Below are positions 7,448 through 16,275 of a DNA stretch of 36,326 nt, piece after piece. The notes below the pieces were generated by a model. That model saw only the letters and a program-made list of their open reading frames with translations. It searched no databases and was not told the origin of the DNA. The stretch is from Gammaproteobacteria bacterium. GTDB taxonomy: Bacteria > Pseudomonadota > Gammaproteobacteria > GRL18. Position 1 is the stretch's first letter. Every line of letters starts with the position of its first letter. The translations under genes and the position numbers were made by a program. The stretch spans positions 1 to 36,326 of the forward strand of contig JAGLFC010000020.1 of assembly GCA_023144715.1 (NCBI GenBank). The letters are read 5' to 3'.

Positions 7448-8804
7448 ACAGACAGACTTATTAGATGAATATCATGATCATAGGGATAAAAATAATCCTA
7501 TCGCACCACTGGCCGATAGAATGCGTCCCGATTCTCTGGAATCTTTTATAGGTCAGTCTCATTTAATAGGGAAAGATAAGCCATTACAACGAGCCTTATA
7601 TAGTGGTCAGCCACATTCCATGATCCTTTGGGGACCACCTGGTGTGGGTAAAACAACCTTAGCTCGTTTAATTGCACATTATTCTCAGGCTCAGTTTTTA
7701 TCCATTTCAGCAGTCCTTGCGGGTGTTAAAGAAATTCGTCAGGCGATTGAACACGCTAAACAGCATTATCAAACGTATCAACACAGTACCATTTTGTTTG
7801 TGGATGAAGTCCATCGTTTTAATAAATCGCAACAAGATGCGTTTTTGCCCTATATTGAAAATGGTACTTTTATTTTTATTGGAGCAACTACAGAAAATCC
7901 TTCCTTTGAACTCAATAATGCACTTTTATCACGTGTGCGAGTGTATTTATTACACTCATTATCTCAAGATGAATTACTGAGCTTATTAGAATCAGCACTA
8001 TTGAATCATAAAAAAGGTTTGGGTGATGATGCGATTGAAATAATGGATGAGGATAAGCTGCACTTAGTAAGAGCAGCCGATGGCGATGCACGACAATTAT
8101 TCAATCTATTAGATGTTGCCACTGATTTAATGGTACTGGAAGGCACTAAAAATTATATTAATAGCGATATGATTAAACAGACAATATTGGGTTCACAACG
8201 ACGTTTTGATAAAAGGGGCGATTTATTTTATGAGCAAATATCTGCTTTTCATAAAGCAGTAAGGGGTTCAAGTAGTGATGGTGCATTATATTGGATGTCA
8301 CGTATGATTGAGGCAGGCTGTGATCCCTTATATATTGCACGACGCTTATTGGTGATTGCCTCAGAAGATATTGGTAATGCTGATCCTAGAGCCATGCAAG
8401 TGGCTCTGAATGCTTGGGATGCTTTTGAACGTTTAGGAGCAAAAGAAGGCAATCGAGCCATTGCTCAAGCAGCTATTTATTGTGCCTTAGCACCCAAAAG
8501 TAATGCCGTTTATAAGGCATTTAATGCTTCTATGAAATGTGCAAAGGAATCAGGATCACTTGATGTACCCACACATTTAAGAAATGCACCCACACAATTA
8601 ATGGAGGCTATGGGATATGGTCAATATTATCGTTATTCTCATGATGAGCCAGAAGGCTTTTCAGCAGGACAAACCTACTTACCCCCCGAGCTAGAAGACA
8701 TACAATTTTATCAGCCACAAGAACGTGGTTTGGAAATCAAATTTAAAGAAAAATTAACGTATTTACAACACTTAAATCAATGTGCTTCTGAACAAAAATC
8801 ATAG
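7437..8804 (+). CDS. rarA: Replication-associated recombination ATPase RarA
   Basis: RarA (MgsA) is a tetrameric AAA+ ATPase that acts at stalled replication forks and interacts with SSB. The 455 residues (447 in E. coli) show the RarA start PLADRMRPDSLESFIGQSHL, Walker A GPPGVGKTT (66-74) and Walker B ILFVDEVHRFNK (119-130). Sensor 1 is GATTENPSFELN, and the C-terminal helical domain has SDGALYWMSRMIEAGCDP and RRLLVIASEDIGNADP. The start is GTG inside the end of lolA. In many relatives crcB or serS follows; here the next gene is a convergent recombinase. Confidence 0.96.
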   Translation: MPNKQTDLLDEYHDHRDKNNPIAPLADRMRPDSLESFIGQSHLIGKDKPLQRALYSGQPHSMILWGPPGVGKTTLARLIAHYSQAQFLSISAVLAGVKEIRQAIEHAKQHYQTYQHSTILFVDEVHRFNKSQQDAFLPYIENGTFIFIGATTENPSFELNNALLSRVRVYLLHSLSQDELLSLLESALLNHKKGLGDDAIEIMDEDKLHLVRAADGDARQLFNLLDVATDLMVLEGTKNYINSDMIKQTILGSQRRFDKRGDLFYEQISAFHKAVRGSSSDGALYWMSRMIEAGCDPLYIARRLLVIASEDIGNADPRAMQVALNAWDAFERLGAKEGNRAIAQAAIYCALAPKSNAVYKAFNASMKCAKESGSLDVPTHLRNAPTQLMEAMGYGQYYRYSHDEPEGFSAGQTYLPPELEDIQFYQPQERGLEIKFKEKLTYLQHLNQCASEQKS

Positions 8805-8815
8805 CCTGTTGCTTA

Positions 8816-10075
8816 TTATTTTGATTTGTTTTGAATGTCACTGAGATTAAATTTATTGGCCTGATTCTGTTTTTGTTTATTGAGTGTATGTAGATAGATC
8901 ATAGTAGTACCGACATCAGCATGTCCAAGACGTTCTTGCGTGGCTTTTAAGTCATCAGTGACTTTAAGAAAATAAGTCGCATGAGAGTGTCTGAGCCAAT
9001 GACAAGTGGCACTTTGATAAATACTGATTTCTCGTTTTAATTGTGGATATTCATTAGAATGCGGATCAAATTCTTCAGCAATTCGCTGTTGTTGGCTGGC
9101 AGCCAAGTCAAATAACCAACGAAAAATATTACTGATTTGACGTTCACTAATATGTTGATGTAAATTTTCTTGGGGTATTAAGGGTGTTTTTTCTTCAAAT
9201 AAAGGTAAGGCTGTTAAGCCAACCGATAGACGAAAATTCATTAAAGCTTCCATAAGTTCAGTACCCAATTGAATATCTCGTCCTTCATCTTCTTCATCGC
9301 CCTTACCTTGAACAAAAATTTTCCATTCACCATTATGATTTTCTAAATGCCCCATGGTATAAGTGGCAGGTTCAGAAATACGCATACCCGTATGTAAATA
9401 GAGTAGAAAGATATATCGAGCACGATGAATCATAAAAATAGCACGTTTATTATCTTCCTCTAAGTTTTCTTCATAAGTATTGAGTGTTTCTAAAATAAAA
9501 AAAATTTGGTTCAATTCAAGGAAACGTTCTACAGAATTTTTTGTTTTCTTTTTTCGTTGTCCTTTGGTGCGTTTGGCGGTGAGAGGATTGCCATATAAAT
9601 AGTTATTATCAACCAGATATTTAAAGTAGGAATCTAGTATTTTACGTGAACGTCGAGTGGTGGCATCAGACAAACCACACATATTTTCTTTGGAAAAAGA
9701 GAAGGGCATCCAAGCTTTATTAATCGTACCATCTTTTTTAAATTTATTGGCACGATGACCACACCATAGGAGCGGATCAGGTTTTTTTAAAAATTCCATA
9801 TATTCAGCAGCATGACTTCTTTTTAAAGCAGAAATGGGTAATAATTTTTCATAACATAACCAAGAAATAAAACGTTCCATTTCGCTGGTATAAGAACGGA
9901 GTGTTTTGGGACTGCCTTTATATTCATTTAAAAATTCTATAATACTATCCCAATCATTATCAGCCTCTAAAGTACAAGCTTCATCCGAACGATTATAGCC
10001 AGATTCCATCTTTTTTGGGGGCGTGATAAATACTGCCCGACCTGTTCTAATATCAATAAAGGGAATTATAGTCAT
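8816..10075 (-). CDS. Tyrosine recombinase / integrase
   Basis: A site-specific DNA strand-exchange enzyme of 419 residues. An N-terminal SAM-like core-binding domain (about 40-160, SPKTLRSYTSEMERFISWL) precedes the catalytic domain. All catalytic residues are visible: R232 (HTGMRISEP), K258 (QGKGD), H359 and R362 (CHWLRHSH), H385 (LGHADVGTT) and nucleophile Y394 (MIYLHTL). It seems intact. Its end is 11 bases from the convergent rarA. There is no tRNA, excisionase or phage gene beside it and no flanking repeat was seen, so it may be a relic of an inserted element or a resident recombinase. It is longer than XerC/D (about 300). Confidence 0.9.
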   Translation of the reverse strand: MTIIPFIDIRTGRAVFITPPKKMESGYNRSDEACTLEADNDWDSIIEFLNEYKGSPKTLRSYTSEMERFISWLCYEKLLPISALKRSHAAEYMEFLKKPDPLLWCGHRANKFKKDGTINKAWMPFSFSKENMCGLSDATTRRSRKILDSYFKYLVDNNYLYGNPLTAKRTKGQRKKKTKNSVERFLELNQIFFILETLNTYEENLEEDNKRAIFMIHRARYIFLLYLHTGMRISEPATYTMGHLENHNGEWKIFVQGKGDEEDEGRDIQLGTELMEALMNFRLSVGLTALPLFEEKTPLIPQENLHQHISERQISNIFRWLFDLAASQQQRIAEEFDPHSNEYPQLKREISIYQSATCHWLRHSHATYFLKVTDDLKATQERLGHADVGTTMIYLHTLNKQKQNQANKFNLSDIQNKSK

Positions 10076-10189
10076 GCCTTTGCCTTGATGATAAATGATG
10101 ATAGGAAATAAATAAGAATGTATGTATTTTGCAATATTTTATGTTAAATTCACAGTGCTTATCAATAAAAAAATATAAAGAGAAAAATT

Positions 10190-10780
10190 ATGAACAACAT
10201 CCTAAAGAAAACAGTTTACCGAGTATTGTTATTGAGCATATTATTGTTTAATCCTGTGAGTGCAGATGAAGTTACGGATGTAATGGAAGAAGCCTTAGTG
10301 GCGTATAAAAAAGAAAACTATGCACAAATGAAGGATGATTTGAATTATGTACTTGATTTAATTAGACAGAAAAAAAATGACAGCTTAAAAAATATATTAC
10401 CTGAAGCACCTGATCATTGGACAGCAGAAGAAGTTATATCAGAAACGGCGATAGCAGGCGTATTGGGTGGAGGCACAACGGTGAGTCGTGTTTATAAAAA
10501 AGAAGCGACCACAGTGACTATAATGATTATAATAGATTCTCCACTGATGCAAAGCATTGGCACGATGCTTTCAAATCCTCTGTTTGCTTCAGCGGGTAAA
10601 ATAAAGCGTATTAATAGAGAAAAGGCAATGATTAAATATAATGGTCAACAAAAATCAGGTGAGGTTATCTTAGTGATTGATAAGCAATATATGGTGACGA
10701 TAAAAGGTTTAAATGTCACAGAAAAAGAACTGATTGATTATACACGATTAATAGATTTTGAAACATTAAAAAATATATAA
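10190..10780 (+). CDS. Hypothetical periplasmic protein
   Basis: A 196-residue protein with a signal peptide (about 1-25, ending NPVSADE). A helical part rich in charged residues follows (DVMEEALVAYKKENYAQMKDDLNYVLDLIRQKK), then a beta-rich part (TVTIMIIIDSPL, SGEVILVIDKQYMVTIKGLNV). The helical part resembles a short repeat-type helix pair. No family is recognised. The start follows AAAGAGA by about six bases. It lies divergent from the integrase, separated by 114 bases, so it could be cargo of the same insertion; that is only positional. Confidence 0.7.
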   Translation: MNNILKKTVYRVLLLSILLFNPVSADEVTDVMEEALVAYKKENYAQMKDDLNYVLDLIRQKKNDSLKNILPEAPDHWTAEEVISETAIAGVLGGGTTVSRVYKKEATTVTIMIIIDSPLMQSIGTMLSNPLFASAGKIKRINREKAMIKYNGQQKSGEVILVIDKQYMVTIKGLNVTEKELIDYTRLIDFETLKNI

Positions 10781-10915
10781 GGGAAAAATTTGAGTCATTA
10801 CGATAAAATGAATGGCTTTCTTGTTATAGACAACCATAAAGAATATGATTGTAAAAATTAGAAGGTGAGAGTATTCATTCACCCTTAAAATAAGCTTATT
10901 ATAGATTACCCTATT

Positions 10916-11950
10916 ATGAAAAAAATTAAATGTGCCATTATTGGCTGTGGTAGAATTTCCTTAAAACATTTTGAAGCGATTGATGAGCATCATCAATCAC
11001 TTGAATTAATTGCTGTATGTGATACTGATTTACTATTAGTAGAAAAAATTTCAGTAGAAAAAAAGTGTAAAGCTTATACCTCTCTTCCTATTTTACTGAG
11101 TGATAATAGTATAGAGCTGATTATACTGTGTACGCCTAGTGGTCTTCATGCCTGTCAAACTGTACTGTGTGCTCAAGCAGGAAAACATGTTATGACAGAA
11201 AAACCAATGGCAACTCGTTGGCAAGATGGCTTAACAATGGTCAAGGCTTGTGATGATGCAAATGTTCAATTATTTGTTGTTAAGCAAAATCGACGAAATA
11301 CAACCTTACAACTACTCAAACATGCGATTGAACAAAAGCGTTTTGGTAAAATTTATATGGTACAAATTAATGTTTTCTGGACACGTCCTCAAGCCTATTA
11401 TGATCAAGCAAAATGGCGTGGTACATGGGAATTTGATGGAGGTGCTTTAATGAATCAAGCGAGTCATTACATTGATCTTTTAGACTGGTTAATTGGTCCA
11501 ATCAAAGATATTCAAGCAATGACAGGTACATTAGCTCGTGATATTGAAGTAGAAGATACAGGTGTCATGAACGTACGCTGGCGATCTGGCACACTAGGAT
11601 CTGTGAGTGTTACCATGTTGACTTATCCTAAAAATTTAGAAGGTTCGATCACTATTTTAGGTGAAAAAGGAACGGTTAAAGTGGGGGGGGTTGCTGTTAA
11701 TCAAATTGAACATTGGGAGTTTGAAGACTCAAATCCTGATGATAAAAAAATTAAAGAAGCCAGTTATAAAACAACTTCTGTGTATGGTTTTGGACACCCT
11801 TTATATTATAAAAATGTGATAGAGACCTTAAATGGGCAGGCTGTTGCTGAAACAGATGGACGAGAAGGATTGAGATCATTAGAATTGTTAATTGCTTCTT
11901 ATTTATCTGCTAGAGACGGTAAAAAAGTATCCTTACCTTTGGAATATTAA
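10916..11950 (+). CDS. wbpB: UDP-GlcNAcA 3-dehydrogenase, WbpB/WlbA family
   Basis: A Gfo/Idh/MocA oxidoreductase of 344 residues, expected to oxidise C3 of UDP-N-acetylglucosaminuronate with NAD+. That is the second step toward UDP-2,3-diacetamido-mannuronate. Visible are the dinucleotide-binding start AIIGCGRISLKHFEAI, the EKPMA motif with K96, and NQASHYIDLLDWLIGP (about 180-195) with the active-site histidine. It starts the polysaccharide locus and overlaps the acetyltransferase gene by one base. Codons near 256-259 contain a run of eight G. Function is assigned partly from the adjacent wbpD, wbpE and wbpI homologues. Confidence 0.87.
   Translation: MKKIKCAIIGCGRISLKHFEAIDEHHQSLELIAVCDTDLLLVEKISVEKKCKAYTSLPILLSDNSIELIILCTPSGLHACQTVLCAQAGKHVMTEKPMATRWQDGLTMVKACDDANVQLFVVKQNRRNTTLQLLKHAIEQKRFGKIYMVQINVFWTRPQAYYDQAKWRGTWEFDGGALMNQASHYIDLLDWLIGPIKDIQAMTGTLARDIEVEDTGVMNVRWRSGTLGSVSVTMLTYPKNLEGSITILGEKGTVKVGGVAVNQIEHWEFEDSNPDDKKIKEASYKTTSVYGFGHPLYYKNVIETLNGQAVAETDGREGLRSLELLIASYLSARDGKKVSLPLEY
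11683..11690 (+). repeat. G8 tract inside wbpB
   Basis: Eight consecutive G residues encode part of Val-Gly-Gly-Val in the wbpB homologue. Such runs are rare in this AT-rich DNA and are prone to slippage. A one-base change would truncate the enzyme in its last quarter. Confidence 0.8.
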
Positions 11951-12528
11951 TGATGAATTATTTTGCTCACCCAAGTGCAATTATTGATGAGGGTGCTAGT
12001 ATTGGACAAAATAGTCGAATTTGGCATTGGGTTCATGTGAGTGCAGGTGCCAAAATTGGCAATAGTTGTTCACTGGGACAAAATGTCTTTATCGGTAATC
12101 AAGTGACCATTGGTCATAATGTTAAAATTCAAAATAATGTATCTGTTTATGATAACGTTACTTTAGAAGATGATGTTTTTTGTGGTCCAAGTATGGTTTT
12201 TACCAATGTTTATAATCCTCGTTCAGCCATTAAAAGAAAAACTGAATATCGTGATACCTTAGTTAAAAAAGGAGTAACATTGGGTGCAAATTGTACTATT
12301 ATTTGTGGTATAACAATTGGTCAATATGCTTTTATTGGAGCAGGTGCTGTTATCAATCAAGATGTACCTGATTATGCGTTAATGGTGGGCGTACCAGCCA
12401 AGCAAATAGGTTGGATGAGTGAATATGGAGAGCAATTAGAATTACCACTGATGGGCGTAGCAGAAGTAAAATGTCCTCATAGTGGCAAACAATACCAATT
12501 AAACAATGATATTTTAACGGCAATATAA
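11950..12528 (+). CDS. wbpD: UDP-GlcNAc3NA 3-N-acetyltransferase WbpD
   Basis: A 192-residue left-handed beta-helix acetyltransferase. It is expected to acetylate the 3-amino group of UDP-2-acetamido-3-amino-2,3-dideoxyglucuronate using acetyl-CoA. Hexapeptide repeats run from about residue 8 to 150 (SRIWHWVHVSAGAKIG, SLGQNVFIGNQVTIG, NCTIICGITIGQYAFIGAGAVI). The WbpD signatures VFCGPSMVFTNVYNPRS and VGVPAKQIGWMSEYGEQL are present, and the length fits (191 in P. aeruginosa). The start codon overlaps the wbpB stop, so the two are translationally coupled. Identification is strong. Confidence 0.94.
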   Translation: MMNYFAHPSAIIDEGASIGQNSRIWHWVHVSAGAKIGNSCSLGQNVFIGNQVTIGHNVKIQNNVSVYDNVTLEDDVFCGPSMVFTNVYNPRSAIKRKTEYRDTLVKKGVTLGANCTIICGITIGQYAFIGAGAVINQDVPDYALMVGVPAKQIGWMSEYGEQLELPLMGVAEVKCPHSGKQYQLNNDILTAI

Positions 12529-12569
12529 GCTTTTTATTACAGATTTTAAATTCTCAGGAATCCATTGTT

Positions 12570-14153
12570 ATGCAATTAGAAAGCAATAATAAAAAAATGT
12601 ATCTAAATAAATCTCATCTACAGTTTGTTTTTGATAAAAATGTTTTAGCGGATGCTTTGCTTTCAAGAGGAAATGATTATCAATATACGGTTAATTTGCT
12701 TCAATCTGTTAAGCAACAATACGTTGAAGGGTGGGTTGCTTCACACACAGTATCCATACTGTATTATTTAGTCAAACAAGCATTACAAGCAGATGATTAT
12801 AATAAAGAAGAGTCCCAACAAATTGCCTCAAAACGTATTAAAGAAATAATGTCCTTTTTAAAAGTGTTGCCTCAATGTGGTCATGACCTTATTACTGCCT
12901 TTGATGAATTTGAACTAGATTATGAAAATTATTTGATTACAAAATTAGTCAAAGATTATTTACCAAATCCCATTATTATCTCACAAAATAAAAAATTTGA
13001 AGGGCAGGGCTTAACGGTTAAACATCCGAGTGATATGACTGATAAACTATTAATCTCCCTTAATCAATGTGATACACATTTTGTTGATTTAAAACAGCAA
13101 CAGAGGCAAGCCTTTCCTAATATAGAAAAAAACATTAAAAATGTTTTGGTTAACTGTAATTTTATTCAAGGCAATGAAGTTAAACAACTTGAAAAAAAAC
13201 TGGCACAATTTGTAGGTGTTAAGCATTGTATTGGTGTTTCTAGTGGGACAGATGCGTTATTAATTGCTATGATGGCTTTAGGAATACAATCAGGTGATGA
13301 AGTTATTACGACACCTTTTACCTTTATTGCGACAGGAGAAATGATTGCATTATTAGGGGCAAAACCCATTTTTGTTGATATTGATCCAAACACTTATAAT
13401 ATTGATCCTAATAAAATAGAGCAAGCCATCACACACAAAACAAAAGCAATTTTACCTGTCAGTCTTTATGGTCAATGTGTAGATTTTGATAGTATTAATC
13501 TCATTGCAAAAAAATATCAAATACCTGTAATTGAAGATGGTGCACAAAGTTTTGGAGCAACTTATAAAGGAAAAAAATCTTGCTCTTTAACGACTATTGC
13601 GTGTACAAGCTTTTTTCCCTCAAAACCATTAGGGGGTTATGGAGATGGTGGTGCATGCTTTACCGATAATGATGAATTAGCAACACTCATGCGTGAAATT
13701 AGAGTACATGGTCAAAATAAACGATACCATCATCCTAGAATAGGGATTAATGGTAGACTTGACACCCTTCAAGCAGCTATTTTATTAGCAAAATTAGATA
13801 TATTTCCAAAAGAGATCGAAAAAAGGAAAATAATTGGTGATACTTATACCCAATTGTTGACTAAACATTGTCCTCATATAATCCCTCCTTATATAAAAAA
13901 TGGGTATACTAGCGTTTATGCACAATATACGATTAAAGTGGATAATCGAGATAAGTTGATCGAAACACTTAAAAAAGTACATATTCCAAGTGCAGTGCAT
14001 TATCCTGTTCCTCTTAATCAACAACCTGCTCTAAAAACAGATGCGTTTGATTTATTAAATGCTCAAGAATTATCAAGCAAGGTAATGAGTTTACCCATGC
14101 ATCCTTATTTAACAGAAGTTGAACAGCAGTATATTGTTAATATGCTCAAATGA
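12570..14153 (+). CDS. wbpE: PIN-like domain fused to WbpE aminotransferase
   Basis: Residues about 170-527 form a PLP aminotransferase of the DegT/DnrJ/EryC1/StrS family. They closely match WbpE, which puts the 3-amino group on UDP-3-keto-GlcNAcA: FVDLKQQQRQAFPNI, IGVSSGTDALL, EDGAQSFGA with D323, and SFFPSKPLGGYGDGG with PLP lysine K352. Residues about 17-156 resemble a VapC-type PIN domain: FVFDKNVLADALLSRG (D22), YVEGWVASHTVSILYYLVKQ, FELDYENYL (D117) and PIIISQNKKF. Later PIN acids look replaced (N120; no D after N140). AGGAA nine bases before the ATG supports the fused start. An inner ATG at 13035 could also yield the enzyme alone. Confidence 0.88.
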   Translation: MQLESNNKKMYLNKSHLQFVFDKNVLADALLSRGNDYQYTVNLLQSVKQQYVEGWVASHTVSILYYLVKQALQADDYNKEESQQIASKRIKEIMSFLKVLPQCGHDLITAFDEFELDYENYLITKLVKDYLPNPIIISQNKKFEGQGLTVKHPSDMTDKLLISLNQCDTHFVDLKQQQRQAFPNIEKNIKNVLVNCNFIQGNEVKQLEKKLAQFVGVKHCIGVSSGTDALLIAMMALGIQSGDEVITTPFTFIATGEMIALLGAKPIFVDIDPNTYNIDPNKIEQAITHKTKAILPVSLYGQCVDFDSINLIAKKYQIPVIEDGAQSFGATYKGKKSCSLTTIACTSFFPSKPLGGYGDGGACFTDNDELATLMREIRVHGQNKRYHHPRIGINGRLDTLQAAILLAKLDIFPKEIEKRKIIGDTYTQLLTKHCPHIIPPYIKNGYTSVYAQYTIKVDNRDKLIETLKKVHIPSAVHYPVPLNQQPALKTDAFDLLNAQELSSKVMSLPMHPYLTEVEQQYIVNMLK

Positions 14154-14224
14154 AAAAGATTATAGAAAAAATTAAAAAAAGAGAAGGTTGTTCAACTGAA
14201 TTTAAACGTTTTTGTCAAAAATAA
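14150..14224 (+). pseudogene. 24-codon remnant resembling an AlbA_2 N-terminus
   Basis: The frame starts in the ATGA overlap with the wbpE stop and encodes 24 residues ending in KREGCSTEFKRFCQK. The pattern E-G-x-T-x-E-F-K is like the first strand of Schlafen AlbA_2 domains, so this may be the stub of a lost gene. It is very short and lysine-rich, and chance similarity is possible. The 72 bases between it and the flippase show nothing else. Confidence 0.25.
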
Positions 14225-14296
14225 GTTATAGAATTTTGGAATGTGAAAAATGATAAATAGTGATAAAGTATATTATTTTCAAAACTATACATTCTT

Positions 14297-15550
14297 ATGT
14301 TACGTCAATTAAAGCCTAAATCAGAGTTTTCTCGTCATGTACTGACTCTTATGACTGGGACGACGATTGCACAAGCAATTCCTATTGCAATCAGTCCTAT
14401 ATTAACAAGAATATATACTCCAGAAGATTTTGGTGTTTTTGCACTGTATATGAGCATCACTTCCATATTGTCTGTGCTTGCTACAGGTCGATATGAATTG
14501 GCTATCATGCTTCCAAAAAAGGATGACGATGCACTTAATATAATGATTCTTTCTATTATAATATCTTTTTTTGTCAGTTGTTTTTTATTTATAATTGTAT
14601 TTGTTTTTAATGATCAAATTACCTATTTTCTTGGCAATCCTAAAATATCTAACTGGCTTTATTTTATTCCTATGACCGTGTTATTAACAGGCATTTATCA
14701 AAGTGTTAATTACTGGAGTAATAGAAAAAAACAATATCAAAGATTAGCAATAAACAAAATACTGAAAAGTGGGACAACAGCAACAACAAATCTTGGAATG
14801 GGATTGAGTGGTGTTGGCAGTAGTGGATTAATACTCAGTCAATTGATAGGGCAAAGTATTGCTACAGTTATGCTTTGTACGGTCATCTGGAAGGAAGATA
14901 AAAACTGGTTAAAAAAGGTTAAAAAATTAAAAATATTTGCTTTAGTAAAAAAATATATTAAATTTCCAAAATATGATGTAGGAGCATCATTATTAAATAT
15001 TTTAGCACACCAATTACCCAATATTTTTTTTAATATTATTTTTAACTCTAGTGTTTCAGGATACTATTATTTAACGCAACGAATCTTAGGGCTTCCTATT
15101 TCTATTTTAGGCGCAGCTATACTTACTGTATTTAGAGAACAGGCATCAATAGATTATAAAAAATTTGGTAATGCAAAAAAAATATATATACAAACATTTA
15201 AGAAACTTTTTATAATAGGTTTTTTCACGTTTATTTTGCTTTATTTTTTTTCTGTGGAATTATTTGTTTTAGTATTTGGAGATAAGTGGAATATTGCAGG
15301 TGAATACGCAAAAATACTTACACCCTTATTTTTTTTAAAATTTATTTCTAACCCACTTAGTTTTATGCTTTACATAGGTGAAAAACAAAAATTAAATTTA
15401 TATAGTCAATTTTTATTTATAATTGCATTATTATACAGTTTTCTAGTCAGCAGTAACATATATGAAGTATTACATAATATAACAATATTTTTTTGCCTTA
15501 TTTATATCTATTATTTATATCTATCAGCTAAAATTGCAAAGGTTTTTTGA
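14297..15550 (+). CDS. Wzx-type oligosaccharide flippase
   Basis: An inner-membrane protein of 417 residues with about twelve hydrophobic spans. It is of the polysaccharide-export branch of the MOP superfamily and is expected to flip undecaprenyl-linked repeat units to the periplasm. The N-terminal pattern is typical: HVLTLMTGTTIAQAIPIAISPILTRIYTPEDFGVFALY, then GRYELAIMLPKKDDDA. It lies between wbpE and a methyltransferase in the polysaccharide locus. The later half is much more AT-rich than the wbp genes. Which glycan it moves cannot be read from sequence. Confidence 0.88.
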   Translation: MLRQLKPKSEFSRHVLTLMTGTTIAQAIPIAISPILTRIYTPEDFGVFALYMSITSILSVLATGRYELAIMLPKKDDDALNIMILSIIISFFVSCFLFIIVFVFNDQITYFLGNPKISNWLYFIPMTVLLTGIYQSVNYWSNRKKQYQRLAINKILKSGTTATTNLGMGLSGVGSSGLILSQLIGQSIATVMLCTVIWKEDKNWLKKVKKLKIFALVKKYIKFPKYDVGASLLNILAHQLPNIFFNIIFNSSVSGYYYLTQRILGLPISILGAAILTVFREQASIDYKKFGNAKKIYIQTFKKLFIIGFFTFILLYFFSVELFVLVFGDKWNIAGEYAKILTPLFFLKFISNPLSFMLYIGEKQKLNLYSQFLFIIALLYSFLVSSNIYEVLHNITIFFCLIYIYYLYLSAKIAKVF

Positions 15551-15561
15551 AAGGAATTAAA

Positions 15562-16224
15562 ATGAAAAATAAAAAAGGCGTTACTAGAGAATCTAGTTTA
15601 ACAAAAAATATATACTTCAGTGACAATTATTTTAATAAATATCAATTATTTTCATTAAGTGAACAAATAAATTTATTATATAAATATTCTAAATTAATAT
15701 ATAAGCCTAAAATTCTTGAAATTGGTAAAGGAAATGGTTTTGTATCTGATTTTTATAAAAAAGCAAACTTTTATATAAAAACATTTGATATAAATAAAAA
15801 TTTAAATCCAGATATACTTGGTAATATATTAGAACTAAATAAATTGATAGATTTTAAACCTGATTTAATACTATGTGCTGAAGTATTAGAACATATAGAA
15901 TTTAATTCTTTTAAAAAAATATTAGAAGAGTTAAGTATAGCAAGTAATAGCTATGTCATTATAACTTTACCAGAATTTAAAAAATTTTTTGGTTTAAATA
16001 TACAAATTAGAACCTTAAATTATAATATTTTTTCAATTCCGTTATTTATAAAAACAAGACATAAAAAAAAATTAGGGAGTGGTCATTTTTGGGAAATTGA
16101 TTATGATAATGATTCAAAAAGAAAGAATATTGAAAAAATAATTAGAAAATATTTTATAATTATTGAGCAGGGTAGGTTTCATTCTAACCCTTATCATAAT
16201 TATTATGTATTAAAAAAAATTTAA
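15562..16224 (+). CDS. SAM-dependent methyltransferase
   Basis: A 220-residue class I methyltransferase. The SAM-binding motif ILEIGKGNGFVSDFY (about 51-65) is followed by the acidic strand IKTFDINKNL, DLILCAEVLEHIE and VIITLPEFKKF. It may methylate a sugar or a nucleotide sugar in the polysaccharide pathway; the substrate is unknown. AAGGAA lies five bases before the ATG at 15562, favouring this start over a TTG at 15547 inside the flippase gene. The DNA is extremely AT-rich, with many Ile/Lys/Asn codons. Confidence 0.82.
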   Translation: MKNKKGVTRESSLTKNIYFSDNYFNKYQLFSLSEQINLLYKYSKLIYKPKILEIGKGNGFVSDFYKKANFYIKTFDINKNLNPDILGNILELNKLIDFKPDLILCAEVLEHIEFNSFKKILEELSIASNSYVIITLPEFKKFFGLNIQIRTLNYNIFSIPLFIKTRHKKKLGSGHFWEIDYDNDSKRKNIEKIIRKYFIIIEQGRFHSNPYHNYYVLKKI

Positions 16225-16275
16225 TACATTGAAAAATAAAATATTTTTTTAAATTTATGGGAATTTTTTAATATA

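Noticed and set aside
10864..10883. Hairpin GGTGA/TCACC before wbpB as a terminator
   Set aside because: The stem is five bases and no T-run follows.
8805..10915. Integrative element with attachment sites
   Set aside because: No tRNA or direct repeats flank the integrase by eye, so no element boundaries can be drawn.
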